The notes under the pieces are model-generated. The model was given only the letters and a program-made list of their open reading frames with translations. It was not told the DNA's origin and did no database searches. Of a DNA stretch of 64,000 nt, positions 27,133 through 36,013 are shown in pieces. Every line of letters starts with the position of its first letter. Position 1 is the stretch's first letter. This DNA comes from Bifidobacterium sp. WK041_4_12 (GTDB taxonomy: Bacteria; Actinomycetota; Actinomycetes; Actinomycetales; Bifidobacteriaceae): NCBI RefSeq assembly GCF_041080795.1, contig NZ_CP129674.1:1674001-1738000 (forward strand), read 5' to 3'. The position numbers and the translations under genes were made by a program.

Positions 27133-29875
27133 TATCCTTGGCACCTCCACTCATTTCTGCTAGGCTGCCCAGACCTTCTTCGCTTTCATGACTCTCATAG
27201 TCATCGTGATCGTGTTCACCATCATGTGATTCGAAGTATCTCCAGTCCGTCAAGGGAAATCCTATGCCAGGTTGCGATCCCTTGGCGCTTTTCGCCTTGG
27301 AAGAATGCGGCAGTGGTTGCCCGGCGCGCGCATCTTTGGGAGCATCATGCAGGGAGATCACCATGGTCAGCCCTCCCCCTGGCGTATCTTCGGCGCTTAA
27401 GACGCCGTCCATGCTCTCCACAAAGCCCTTGGCCAGAGCCAATCCCAAGCCGAGGCCGGTCGTATTATCCTTGTCTCCCAACCGTTGGAAGGGCACGAAC
27501 ATCGTGTTCTTCTTGTCTTCGGAGACACCGGGTCCATAATCTACAATCCGGATTTCCACTCTGTCTCTGAAGTGGCTGACGGAGATCACGATTCGCTTGT
27601 CTGGAGGGTTGAACCGTTTGGCATTCAGCAGCAGATTCGACAAGGCTCGACGCAGCAATGGCGGGTCGGCGCACACCAATGGCACACGATCCATATCCAA
27701 CGAAATTTCACGCGGACCCATGTTGAGCTCGTCAAGCGAGGTCACGATGATGGATTCCGTGTCGGTTGCCTCAAGCGAAATGGGCAGGGCATCCTCGCGC
27801 AGTCGGCTGACATCCAGCAGGTCGGTGATGAGTTTCGCCAACTCCTGTAAGCCTGCCGAAGCGAGATGCAGCAATTCGTCACTTTCCTTCCGGTCGAGAT
27901 TTCCATGAGTTTCGATCAGGCCGCTTACGGCGGCGGTTGCCGATGCCAACGGTCTGCGCAGATCGTGGCTCAAAGCGGTAAGCAGAGCGCTTCGAATCTT
28001 ATCCGCCTCCGTCAGCGGCTCCACCTCGCTGGCCTTGCGTTCAAGGTCCTCCTGCTGCAGAACGGTGTCAATCTGCGTGAGCACGGTATTGAACAGCCGC
28101 TGATCCTTGGCATCAAGATCGCGGCCATACAGCATCAACTGTGCATCGCCATGATTGAGTTCGTACACCTTCGGATCCGTCTGCCAGTCATCCTCTACAT
28201 CGGCAGGCTCATCGTCTACAGACTTGTCCTGCGGATCGTTCTGTGACATCTGGCTGGAAATGTCAGGCTCCTGCTTGCGTGAGAGTATGACGAGTCTCAG
28301 GCCGAAAGCCTCGCGCAAACGGTCAAGGAGTGCTTGCAGGGGATCGCGGCTTCTGAGCACACTCCCGGAGATTACCGACAGCAGTTCGGATTCCGCCCGT
28401 GATCTGGCCGCAGCATGGCTTCGGCGTTCGGCCTGATCGACCACTAGGCTCACCGTCAGAGCGATTATCACGTAGAGCAGCAGCGAGGTAAAGCCGAAGC
28501 GTTGATAGATGTTGAAAGTCTGCATCGGGTTGAGGAAGAAATAGTCGATTATCAGCCCTGAGGTGAGCGCAGCCACAATGGCTGGCACCATGCCTCCTAT
28601 CGTGGCGGCGAGCACCACCAGAAGCTGGTAGGCAAGAATGTCACGCGGCAGACTTTCGGTGTTCCGTCCGGGCAGCAGGAGCAGGGTGAGCAACGGCAGG
28701 GTAACCGCGCAGAACACCAGTCCCATGATTTTCCGCTTCGGCGGCAGCGAGGACCTGACCTTGGGCAGAGCAAAGGTGAAGCTTTTGGCGATGTTGCCAT
28801 GAGGAACAAGATGCACGTCAATGCTTCCTGAACGACTCAGAATGTTCTTCGAGACAGAGGGCCTGCCCAGCGATCTGCGAAGGGATCCTCTGCTGGACAC
28901 GCCTATCACGATCTGAGTGGCATTCACCGCTTCGGCGAACTCGATCAGCGATTCGACGATATCCTCACCAACCACCTGATGGAACGAACCTCCCAGCTTT
29001 TCCACGAGAGAACGCTGCTCCGCCAAGGATTTGACCTTGCCTGAACGAAGACCGTCTGGGCTGGTCACATGAACCGCAATCAGTTGCCCTCCACCAGACC
29101 TGGCTGCCACACGCGCCCCGCGTCTGAGCAAGGTTTCGCCTTCATCGCCGCCAGAAAGCGCCACGACCACACGCTCCCTGGTTTCCCATTGGGAATGGAT
29201 GCCCTGTTCTTCACGGTACTTCTTCAACGCTTCATCGACGTTGCCCGCCAACCACAGCAGGGTGAGCTCTCGCAACGCGGTGAGGTTTCCGACTCTGAAA
29301 TAATTCGACAGCGCGGCATCCACCCGGTCTGGAGCATAGATCAGACCTTCGGAAAGTCGTTCACGCAGCATCTGTGGAGGCAGATCGACGACCTCGACCT
29401 GATCTGCCGAGCGTAGAAAAATGTCTGGAACTGTCTCTTGCTGAACGCTTCCGGTTATCGCACGAACCACGTCATTCAAAGATTCGATATGCTGCACGTT
29501 GATGGTGGTGATGACATCGATGCCGGCCTCAAGGATGTTCTGCACATCCTGCCACCGTTTCTCGAACAGTGACGATGGCGGATTCGAATGGGCCAGCTCG
29601 TCCACCAGCGCCACCTTGGGGTGACGCTGAAGGATGGCGAACACATCCATTTCCGTCAATGTCATGTTCCGATAGGTGCAGGTTCGTCTGGCAATGACTT
29701 CCAGCCCTTGAGCCTGCCTGGCAGTGGCTTCGCGTCCGTGGGTTTCTAGAAAGGCTACGACGACGTCAACGCCGCTTTCTTTCAGGCGCTGGCCTTCACG
29801 CAGCATGTCGTAAGTCTTACCAACGCCAGGTGCCGCACCTATCAGCACCTTCAGCTTCCCTCGTACCGACGCCAT
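27107..29875 (-). CDS. kdpD: KdpD sensor histidine kinase
   Basis: About 922 residues. The N-terminal KdpD domain has Walker A IGAAPGVGKTY and Walker B-like VALVDELAHSNPP, then a USP-like domain (to about 370). Four short membrane helices follow (about 385-500), then a GAF-like part and a histidine kinase with ALSHDLRRPLAS (phospho-His), VDYGPGVSEDKK and TGLGLGLALAKGF. The full domain set is present, unlike the truncated KdpD of some bacteria. Start ATG at 29875 has GGAGGAGG upstream. The C-terminus after the kinase is an extra acidic/His tail of about 60 residues. Confidence 0.94.
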   Translation of the reverse strand: MASVRGKLKVLIGAAPGVGKTYDMLREGQRLKESGVDVVVAFLETHGREATARQAQGLEVIARRTCTYRNMTLTEMDVFAILQRHPKVALVDELAHSNPPSSLFEKRWQDVQNILEAGIDVITTINVQHIESLNDVVRAITGSVQQETVPDIFLRSADQVEVVDLPPQMLRERLSEGLIYAPDRVDAALSNYFRVGNLTALRELTLLWLAGNVDEALKKYREEQGIHSQWETRERVVVALSGGDEGETLLRRGARVAARSGGGQLIAVHVTSPDGLRSGKVKSLAEQRSLVEKLGGSFHQVVGEDIVESLIEFAEAVNATQIVIGVSSRGSLRRSLGRPSVSKNILSRSGSIDVHLVPHGNIAKSFTFALPKVRSSLPPKRKIMGLVFCAVTLPLLTLLLLPGRNTESLPRDILAYQLLVVLAATIGGMVPAIVAALTSGLIIDYFFLNPMQTFNIYQRFGFTSLLLYVIIALTVSLVVDQAERRSHAAARSRAESELLSVISGSVLRSRDPLQALLDRLREAFGLRLVILSRKQEPDISSQMSQNDPQDKSVDDEPADVEDDWQTDPKVYELNHGDAQLMLYGRDLDAKDQRLFNTVLTQIDTVLQQEDLERKASEVEPLTEADKIRSALLTALSHDLRRPLASATAAVSGLIETHGNLDRKESDELLHLASAGLQELAKLITDLLDVSRLREDALPISLEATDTESIIVTSLDELNMGPREISLDMDRVPLVCADPPLLRRALSNLLLNAKRFNPPDKRIVISVSHFRDRVEIRIVDYGPGVSEDKKNTMFVPFQRLGDKDNTTGLGLGLALAKGFVESMDGVLSAEDTPGGGLTMVISLHDAPKDARAGQPLPHSSKAKSAKGSQPGIGFPLTDWRYFESHDGEHDHDDYESHESEEGLGSLAEMSGGAKDNENIDSGR

Positions 29876-29910
29876 CGCCAAGCCTCCTCCACAACGTGGC
29901 TTCCGTTACA

Positions 29911-30546
29911 TCAGCCCTTCACCATGTGATCCAACGCAAGATTGAGTTCGACCACATTCACGGCTCTTTCACCGATGAAGCCCAACGCCCTGTTTGTGGT
30001 GTACTGCTTCACCAGTATAGTGACCGCGGCCTTGCTCATGCCACGTTCCTTTGCGACTCTGTTCACCTGTATGCTCGCGTATTCAGGACTGATCTGATAG
30101 TCCAGACCCGATGCCGAGGCGGTGACCGCGTCGGCAGGAACATCCTGCAGCGATACATGCTCGCGCTGGGCAACCGCCTGCTTGCGTTCACGAATCAGCT
30201 TCAGAAGTTCGGGGCTCGTAGGACCGAGATTGGACCCAGAAGAGGAAGCAGCGTTATATGGCATGGGGTCACCATTGGAATTCGTTGTCGCAGAGGGCCG
30301 AGACTGGAAATACTGCGGCAGGGCATGGCCTTTCGCATCGGTGAAGGATTGCCCGATATATTTCGAAGCGATGACCTTGCCGCTGCCGTTCTCGATCAGG
30401 GAACCGTTCGACTGGCTGGGGAATGCGAGTTGTCCGATCAGGGTGAGAGCGCCGGTGTAGACCAGCGCTATCACAGCCGTGAGCACCAGCATGGCCCGGA
30501 ATCCTGCGAAAAGACTCCTCAACTGCAATGAGATTGTCGACTTCAT
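29911..30546 (-). CDS. kdpC: Potassium-transporting ATPase subunit C
   Basis: 211 residues. One N-terminal membrane helix (about 17-40), then the periplasmic-type domain with YIGQSFTDAKGHALPQYFQSRPSA, SGSNLGPTSPEL, DVPADAVTASASGLDYQISPEYA and QVNRVAKERGM, all conserved in KdpC. Helps KdpB bind ATP and stabilises the KdpFABC complex. Starts 16 bp after kdpB with GGAAAGGAAAC upstream. Confidence 0.95.
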   Translation of the reverse strand: MKSTISLQLRSLFAGFRAMLVLTAVIALVYTGALTLIGQLAFPSQSNGSLIENGSGKVIASKYIGQSFTDAKGHALPQYFQSRPSATTNSNGDPMPYNAASSSGSNLGPTSPELLKLIRERKQAVAQREHVSLQDVPADAVTASASGLDYQISPEYASIQVNRVAKERGMSKAAVTILVKQYTTNRALGFIGERAVNVVELNLALDHMVKG

Positions 30547-30562
30547 GTTGTTTCCTTTCCGC

Positions 30563-32704
30563 TCAGAAGCCCGGAATCATGCGCACGAACACATCGATAA
30601 GCCAAATGCCGATGAAGGGTGCGATGATGCCACCAAGACCATAGATCTTCAGATTGCGCGACAGAATCTTCTCACTGTCTTCCGCCCGATACTTCACTCC
30701 CCTCAGAGCCAGTGGTATCAGTGCCACGATGATGATGGCGTTGAAGATGATCGCGGACAGCACAGCCGAAAGCGACGAATGCAGACCCATGATGTTCAGC
30801 ACACCCAATCCTGGGAAATTGCTCATGAACATGGCCGGTATGATGGCAAAATATTTGGCAAGATCATTCGCAATCGAGAATGTCGTCAACGCTCCTCGCG
30901 TAATCAGCAATTGCTTGCCGATGCGCACGATATCAATGAGCTTGGTTGGGTCGGAATCCAGATCAACCATGTTTCCCGCCTCTTTGGCGGCGGAAGTTCC
31001 AGAATTCATGGCCACGCCCACATCCGATTGGGCAAGCGCCGGGGCATCATTGGTGCCGTCTCCGGTCATTGCCACAAGCTTTCCCTTGGCCTGTTCCGCC
31101 GCAATGTAAGCGAGCTTGTCCTCCGGCTTGGCTTCGGCAATGAAATCATCGACGCCAGCTTCCTTGGCTATGGCCTTGGCAGTCAGCGGATTGTCACCCG
31201 TGACCATAACGGTGCGAATGCCCATCTTGCGCAGATCTGCAAAGCGTTCCTTCAAGCCGTTTTTGACGATGTCCTTCAGTTGAATGACGCCAAGGGCGAC
31301 GATTGCTCCATCGGTGGTTCTTTCGGCAACTACGAGTGGCGTGCCACCTTCGGAGGAAATGGCTCGCACCCTGTCCTGAAGGGCATCGTGCGCCTCCTGT
31401 GCGATTCCTCCGCCTTCCTGTGCAATCCATGCCTCCACAGCTGAGGCGGCACCCTTGCGTATCTTCCTGCCGTCAGGAAGATCAAGACCTGACATTCTCG
31501 TTTCTGCAGTAAATGGCACCGGCGTCGCATCCGGCAGGGTACTGAGCGAAATGTCCTCTTTCGCCGCGAGTGCGACTATGGACTTCCCTTCGGCGGTGGA
31601 ATCGCTCAGGGAGCTCAAGGCTGCGGCCTTCACCATCTCAGTATGGTCAACACCAGGCAAAGCGTGGAAATCAGAGGCCTGACGGTTGCCATAGGTGATG
31701 GTTCCCGTCTTGTCGAGCAGCAGGGTCGTCACGTCACCTGCCGCCTCGATGGCACGTCCGGAGGTGACGAGCACATTATGCTGCACCATCCGGTCCATTC
31801 CTGCTATGCCTATTGCCGAGAGGAGTGCTCCGATGGTCGTTGGTATCAGGCACACCAGCAAGGCGATCAGCACGGTGAGCGTCACCTGGGCATGCTGCAG
31901 CGAAGCCATAGGATTGAGGCAGAGCACGACCACCAGGAAGATGATGGTCAGCGAGCTCAGCAACACATTGAGTGCTATCTCATTGGGCGTTTTCTGACGG
32001 TTTGCACCTTCGACCAAGGCGATCATCTTTTCAATGAAACTTTCGCCAGGTTTCTGCGTGATGCGTACGATAATGCGGTCGGAAAGTACGGTAGTACCAC
32101 CTGTTACAGCGCTGCGGTCACCTCCTGATTCGCGTATCACGGGTGCCGATTCGCCCGTTATGGCCGACTCATCGACCGATGCGATGCCTGAAACGATCTC
32201 GCCATCACCCGGTATCGTCTCACCTTCTTCCACAACCACCACGTCACCCTGCTGCAGTTCGGATGATTCCATGTCGATGGCAGGGGTGATCTTCACGTCC
32301 GGGTCACTCTCGGGCTTGTATCCATGAACACGATGGGCGGGAGTTGCCGTCCGAGTGTTGCGCAGGGCGGCTGCCTGAGCCTTGCCACGGCCTTCCGCGA
32401 CGGCTTCCGCCAGATTCGCGAACAACACCGTTGCCCACAGCCATGCGGCTATGATCCATGTGAACGAGATGGGGATGCTGCTGCCGCCACGCAGCGAGGC
32501 ATCATTCGGGAATAGACTTTGGAACACTCCGAGCACCGTAAGCAGCAGAGCGCCAACCCAGACAACGAACATAACCGGGTTATGCCACTCATAGCGCGGA
32601 TCGAACTTGCGGAGTGCATCAGGTACAGATTTCAGCAGAAGTTTCGACAAGCCTTTGCCTTGCGCGTGATTGCCTTGCAACACGACTTTTTGTGAATCAG
32701 ACAT
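30563..32704 (-). CDS. kdpB: Potassium-transporting ATPase subunit B
   Basis: 713 residues, a P-type ATPase. ITGESAPVI in the actuator domain, LLDKTGTITYGNR with the phosphorylated Asp, and MTGDGTNDAPALAQSD are visible, with about seven membrane helices. Hydrolyses ATP to drive K+ uptake through KdpA. It begins one base after the kdpA stop and has only a weak ribosome site, so translation is probably coupled. A Kdp-typical KPE-type and SDPTK segment (LDSDPTKLIDI) is present. Confidence 0.97.
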   Translation of the reverse strand: MSDSQKVVLQGNHAQGKGLSKLLLKSVPDALRKFDPRYEWHNPVMFVVWVGALLLTVLGVFQSLFPNDASLRGGSSIPISFTWIIAAWLWATVLFANLAEAVAEGRGKAQAAALRNTRTATPAHRVHGYKPESDPDVKITPAIDMESSELQQGDVVVVEEGETIPGDGEIVSGIASVDESAITGESAPVIRESGGDRSAVTGGTTVLSDRIIVRITQKPGESFIEKMIALVEGANRQKTPNEIALNVLLSSLTIIFLVVVLCLNPMASLQHAQVTLTVLIALLVCLIPTTIGALLSAIGIAGMDRMVQHNVLVTSGRAIEAAGDVTTLLLDKTGTITYGNRQASDFHALPGVDHTEMVKAAALSSLSDSTAEGKSIVALAAKEDISLSTLPDATPVPFTAETRMSGLDLPDGRKIRKGAASAVEAWIAQEGGGIAQEAHDALQDRVRAISSEGGTPLVVAERTTDGAIVALGVIQLKDIVKNGLKERFADLRKMGIRTVMVTGDNPLTAKAIAKEAGVDDFIAEAKPEDKLAYIAAEQAKGKLVAMTGDGTNDAPALAQSDVGVAMNSGTSAAKEAGNMVDLDSDPTKLIDIVRIGKQLLITRGALTTFSIANDLAKYFAIIPAMFMSNFPGLGVLNIMGLHSSLSAVLSAIIFNAIIIVALIPLALRGVKYRAEDSEKILSRNLKIYGLGGIIAPFIGIWLIDVFVRMIPGF

Positions 32705-32705
32705 G

Positions 32706-34382
32706 TTACGCTACCAGTCCCTCTGCCAACGGTCCCAACGCAAGAGTCGGGAAGAACGTCAGCGCAGAAATAATGATGATGACAAAAACAAGAAGAAACA
32801 CGAACAGGCTCCTATGCGTCTTCAAGGTGCCGGATGTCGTCGGAACCTTGTCCTGCTGGGCAAGCGATCCTGCGAGCGCCAGCACCAGCACGATGGGAAC
32901 GAATCGTCCCAGCAGCATCGCCACGGCGAGTGCCGTGTTCATCCACGGAGTGTTTGCCGTGAGACCGGCGAATGCCGAACCGTTGTTGTTGGCTGCCGAA
33001 GTGAAGGCGTAGACCAGTTCGGAAAAACCATGCGAGCCGGAGTTGAGCAACGAGGTGTGCTCCACAGAGTTGCGTGCGGCAGGAATGGCCAAGGATATGG
33101 CCGTGCCAGCCAGCACGATGATCGGTGTGACCAGAAAATACAGCGAGGCCAGCTTCATCTGTCGCGGACCGATTTTCTTGCCAAGATATTCGGGTGTACG
33201 CCCGACCAGCAGACCTGCGATGAATACCGTGACAATCGCCATGACCAGAATGCTGTAAAGGCCTCCCCCGACGCCACCTGGCGAAACCTCGCCGAACATC
33301 ATGTTCAGCATGAGCATCATGCCGCCCAAGGCGGTGTACGAGTCATACATCGAGCTGGCAGCGCCGGTCGACGTGCCGGTGGCAGTGCCGCCGAACAGAG
33401 AGGACCACACGATGCCAAAGCGTGTTTCCTTGCCTTCCATCGCCGCACCCGCAAGCTGGGTTGTGGCATGAGGCGAGAAGGATTCGAAGCTCACCAGAAG
33501 TATGAAGGACACCACCCAGAGCACGAACATCGCAGCCACAAGCGCATAGCCCTGTCTGAGATCCCCGACCATGCGGCCAAAGGTTCTGGTCATGCACACC
33601 GGAATGGCGAGCATGGCGATGATCTCCAGAAGATTCGTCCATAGATTCGGGTTTTCGAAGGGGTGTGCGGAGTTCGCGTTGAAGAATCCGCCACCATTCG
33701 TGCCCAGCATCTTGATGATCTCCTGCGATGCTACGGGTCCGCCGGGGATGCTTTGGCTTCCTCCTGCGATGGTGGAAATGTTCACGAATCCGTTGAAGTT
33801 CTGGATCACGCCCAAAGCCATCAGCAGCACTGCGCCAACGAATGAGATGGGCAGCAGAATGCGCCAGAGGCACCGAGTCAAATCGACCCAGAAGTTGCCG
33901 ATCTCTTTGCGCTTTCGCCACATGAAACCTCGGACAAGCGCAATCGCGACAACCATGCCCACGGCTGCGGATACGAAATTCTGAACGCATAGACCGGCAA
34001 GTTGCACCGTATAACCCATCGTTGCTTCAGGCGAATACGACTGCCAGTCAGTGTTGCTAACAAAGGATACGGCCGTGTTGAACGCGAGGAACGGCGATAC
34101 CGAGCCCAGCCCCAACGACCAGGGCAGATACTGCTGCAGCCTCTGCATGGCGTACAGCAGTAGAAGCCCCGCCAGAGAGAAGGCGAGCACCCCGCGCAGA
34201 TACGATCTCCAAGGTTGCTCCTTGTCGGGATCTATTCCGACAAGCCTGTAGAAGAACCGTTCCGGCGCAAGATTCTTCGGGGACGTAAACACCCAAGCCA
34301 TATAGTCGCCAAAAGGCCTGTAGATTGCCGCAAGAATAACAACGACAAGAAGGACCGCGGCGAATGCATAGAGATATGTCAT
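32706..34382 (-). CDS. kdpA: Potassium-transporting ATPase subunit A
   Basis: 558 residues, about ten membrane helices, related to Trk-type K+ channels. NTAVSFVSNTDWQSYSPE, TNGGGFFNANSAHPFENP, TSTGAASSMYDSYTALGGMM and TSAANNNGSAFAGL are the four selectivity-filter or pore regions expected for KdpA. Follows kdpF by 31 bp. Length and motifs are standard. Confidence 0.97.
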   Translation of the reverse strand: MTYLYAFAAVLLVVVILAAIYRPFGDYMAWVFTSPKNLAPERFFYRLVGIDPDKEQPWRSYLRGVLAFSLAGLLLLYAMQRLQQYLPWSLGLGSVSPFLAFNTAVSFVSNTDWQSYSPEATMGYTVQLAGLCVQNFVSAAVGMVVAIALVRGFMWRKRKEIGNFWVDLTRCLWRILLPISFVGAVLLMALGVIQNFNGFVNISTIAGGSQSIPGGPVASQEIIKMLGTNGGGFFNANSAHPFENPNLWTNLLEIIAMLAIPVCMTRTFGRMVGDLRQGYALVAAMFVLWVVSFILLVSFESFSPHATTQLAGAAMEGKETRFGIVWSSLFGGTATGTSTGAASSMYDSYTALGGMMLMLNMMFGEVSPGGVGGGLYSILVMAIVTVFIAGLLVGRTPEYLGKKIGPRQMKLASLYFLVTPIIVLAGTAISLAIPAARNSVEHTSLLNSGSHGFSELVYAFTSAANNNGSAFAGLTANTPWMNTALAVAMLLGRFVPIVLVLALAGSLAQQDKVPTTSGTLKTHRSLFVFLLVFVIIIISALTFFPTLALGPLAEGLVA

Positions 34383-34413
34383 CGAAACCTTTCACATGCT
34401 CTTGATCTGATAC

Positions 34414-34506
34414 TCAGAACTTCTCAGGTCTCAAAAGCGAGACGGTCATATACAGGACTCCAACGATGCCGATTGCGGCGGCAACCATATTGAACACGTC
34501 AATCAC
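34414..34506 (-). CDS. kdpF: Potassium-transporting ATPase subunit F
   Basis: A 30-residue single-helix peptide: (M)IDVFNMVAAAIGIVGVLYM then TVSLLRPEKF. The ending LLRPEKF is characteristic of KdpF. It starts at a GTG whose last two bases overlap the stop of the preceding small ORF (GTGA), suggesting translational coupling. KdpF stabilises the KdpABC complex in the membrane. Confidence 0.9.
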   Translation of the reverse strand: MIDVFNMVAAAIGIVGVLYMTVSLLRPEKF

Positions 34507-34586
34507 AGCGCATCCACCGCCTTGGCAAGCCCATCGAAGAGTGCGAACACAATCAACGCACCCACCACAAAGCACACATCCAACAT
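34503..34586 (-). CDS. 27-residue membrane peptide upstream of kdpF
   Basis: MLDVCFVVGALIVFALFDGL then AKAVDAL: a single hydrophobic helix with an acidic start and a D-A-L end. The ATG at 34586 has GAGG five bases upstream, a good site, and the stop overlaps the kdpF start by four bases. From recall, short D-L-x-F...F-x-L...D-R-L peptides precede kdpF in several actinobacteria, so this may be a conserved extra component of the Kdp system. An in-frame longer version from 34718 is possible but unlikely. Confidence 0.65.
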   Translation of the reverse strand: MLDVCFVVGALIVFALFDGLAKAVDAL

Positions 34587-34747
34587 TTCAGCCTCATTTC
34601 CTAGAAGCATTGCAAGGCCCGTAAGGTATGTGTCCATGCATTCCAATTCCGCCACATGAACGCTACGAGGCCCTGCTGCCACGCCGGCTTCATTCCCGCC
34701 GAACGTACGATTCATCATAGAAAGCGGCCGATGCGCCAGAATGCTTC

Positions 34748-34830
34748 TTAACGGAATACATGCGGATTCAAAGCGTTTACTAACGCTTTCCTAACGGTCT
34801 CTGGGCGAGATGACAACGATGTTGTCTCGC
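34748..34830. promoter_or_regulatory. Candidate kdp control region
   Basis: Direct repeats TTAACGG (34748), CTAACGC (34780) and CTAACGG (34791) are spaced 32 and 11 bp, near-helical phasing as for OmpR/PhoB-type regulators such as KdpE. A palindrome with 8-bp arms, AAAGCGTT-TACT-AACGCTTT, occupies 34770-34789. A further hairpin (GCGAGATGACAAC / GTTGTCTCGC) lies at 34805-34830. The rest of 34587-35001 holds no gene. Confidence 0.5.
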
Positions 34831-35001
34831 TTTCTCCCGAATCGTTACAGTAGGATGTTGATAGCTCTCAGGGCGGCAACCATGACATTCTGCGCGTTGA
34901 CGGTTTGATAATCCCCATACCGAGACATAACGAAGTACGCGAGAACACGACGCGTAAATATATAAGGAACTCGAAGTGAAATTTGGAGAGGGCTGGTGGA
35001 A

Positions 35002-35376
35002 ATGAATTACCAAGTGAACGTTACTCGCGACGAGGATGCATGGATGGTCGATATTCCACAGATTCAGCGAGTAACCCTGGCGCTCAATCTCAAAGAGGTT
35101 GATGTCATGGCACGCGATCTGATTCACATCATGACCGACGAAAATCTGGAAACCATCAGCCTTGATGTGCGCGTAGAATTGCCCGACGACGTTCGCAGAA
35201 TCGTCACGGAAGCGAAACGCCAGCGCGAAATCGCAGAGCAATCAGCACGCCTGGCAACTGCCGAAAGCCGTGCAGCGGCGAAACGACTGCGAGACATGGG
35301 AATAACTCTGCGAGACATCGGCACAATGCTAGGAATTTCATACCAGCGAGCCGGGCAACTCATCAATAATCATTGA
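35002..35376 (+). CDS. HicB-like DNA-binding protein
   Basis: About 124 residues. The N-terminal half (MNYQVNVTRDEDAWMVDIPQ ... VMARDLIHIM) has the HicB-type beta-beta-alpha fold seen in HicB antitoxins. After an Arg/Ala-rich helix, the C-terminal part (RLRDMGITLRDIGTMLGISY) is a helix-turn-helix. No HicA-type toxin gene adjoins it, so it is either an orphan antitoxin or a stand-alone regulator. A GTG at 34996 is an alternative start; GGAGAGGG lies upstream. Confidence 0.75.
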   Translation: MNYQVNVTRDEDAWMVDIPQIQRVTLALNLKEVDVMARDLIHIMTDENLETISLDVRVELPDDVRRIVTEAKRQREIAEQSARLATAESRAAAKRLRDMGITLRDIGTMLGISYQRAGQLINNH

Positions 35377-35621
35377 TGCCAAACAACGCCCGGCATAACG
35401 CCTGATACAAGGCCAAACGCAACGAAGTCACCGAGCTTCCGTCGCATCGACGGTCATTCCATGCTCACTGAATGCTGATGTGATTAATCATTGAGGAGCG
35501 AGTACCAGAATAGCTGACCGACGCTTCTTTCACGACAGACTTTGGTGCTGCGAGAAGCCGAACCACCATGACTACGAATGAACTTCGACGGTATCTGGTG
35601 CTGCCATCTGACAATGAATTG

Positions 35622-35694
35622 TGCCCCGGATGCGAATCGAACGCACGACACCTTCTTTAGGAGAGAAGTGCTCTATCCCCTGAGCTACCGGGGC
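35622..35694 (-). tRNA. tRNA-Arg (CCT)
   Basis: On the minus strand the 73 bases fold as a complete cloverleaf: acceptor GCCCCGG/CCGGGGC plus discriminator A, D arm GCTC...GAGC, anticodon stem CTTCT/AGAAG with loop CTCCTAA (anticodon CCT, reads AGG), T arm GTGCG/CGCAT with TTCGATT. CCA is not encoded. Found by reading the fold directly. Confidence 0.95.
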
Positions 35695-35800
35695 AACGAT
35701 GTTCTATCCTACACGCATCCCACGGCCATGCGATGCCGCTTTGAGAAATGCATGATTGAAACGAACACACCGTAATGAATTCTGGCCTAAAAAAGGGAAA

Positions 35801-35824
35801 ACCCGGTGACGGGAATCACCGGGT
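35801..35824 (-). terminator. Terminator of the beta-glucan operon
   Basis: Perfect 9-bp arms ACCCGGTGA / TCACCGGGT with a 6-nt loop. On the minus strand the stem is followed by TTTTCCCTTTTTT, a classical Rho-independent terminator. It is 190 bp after the GH3 stop; between them (35825-36013) I see no gene. Confidence 0.85.
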
Positions 35825-36013
35825 GAAGAAGAAAGAGAGAAGAAATTCAGTTATAGGATTTGGGGGAAATCCATCGCCTTGCGACGACAACTCTTATATA
35901 ACCAGCCCTTGCTTTGAAGAAGGATATGTTTCTCTGAAAGTTTTCTGTGAATTATTCTTCGTCCCCACCCTTAGCCTTCTGGAACGGCACAGCGCTCAAC
36001 GGCAATCCCCACC

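Noticed and set aside
35622..35694. tRNA-Arg(CCT) as an attachment site for an integrated element
   Set aside because: No integrase and no second copy of the tRNA 3' end were seen; the neighbouring genes look like ordinary chromosome.
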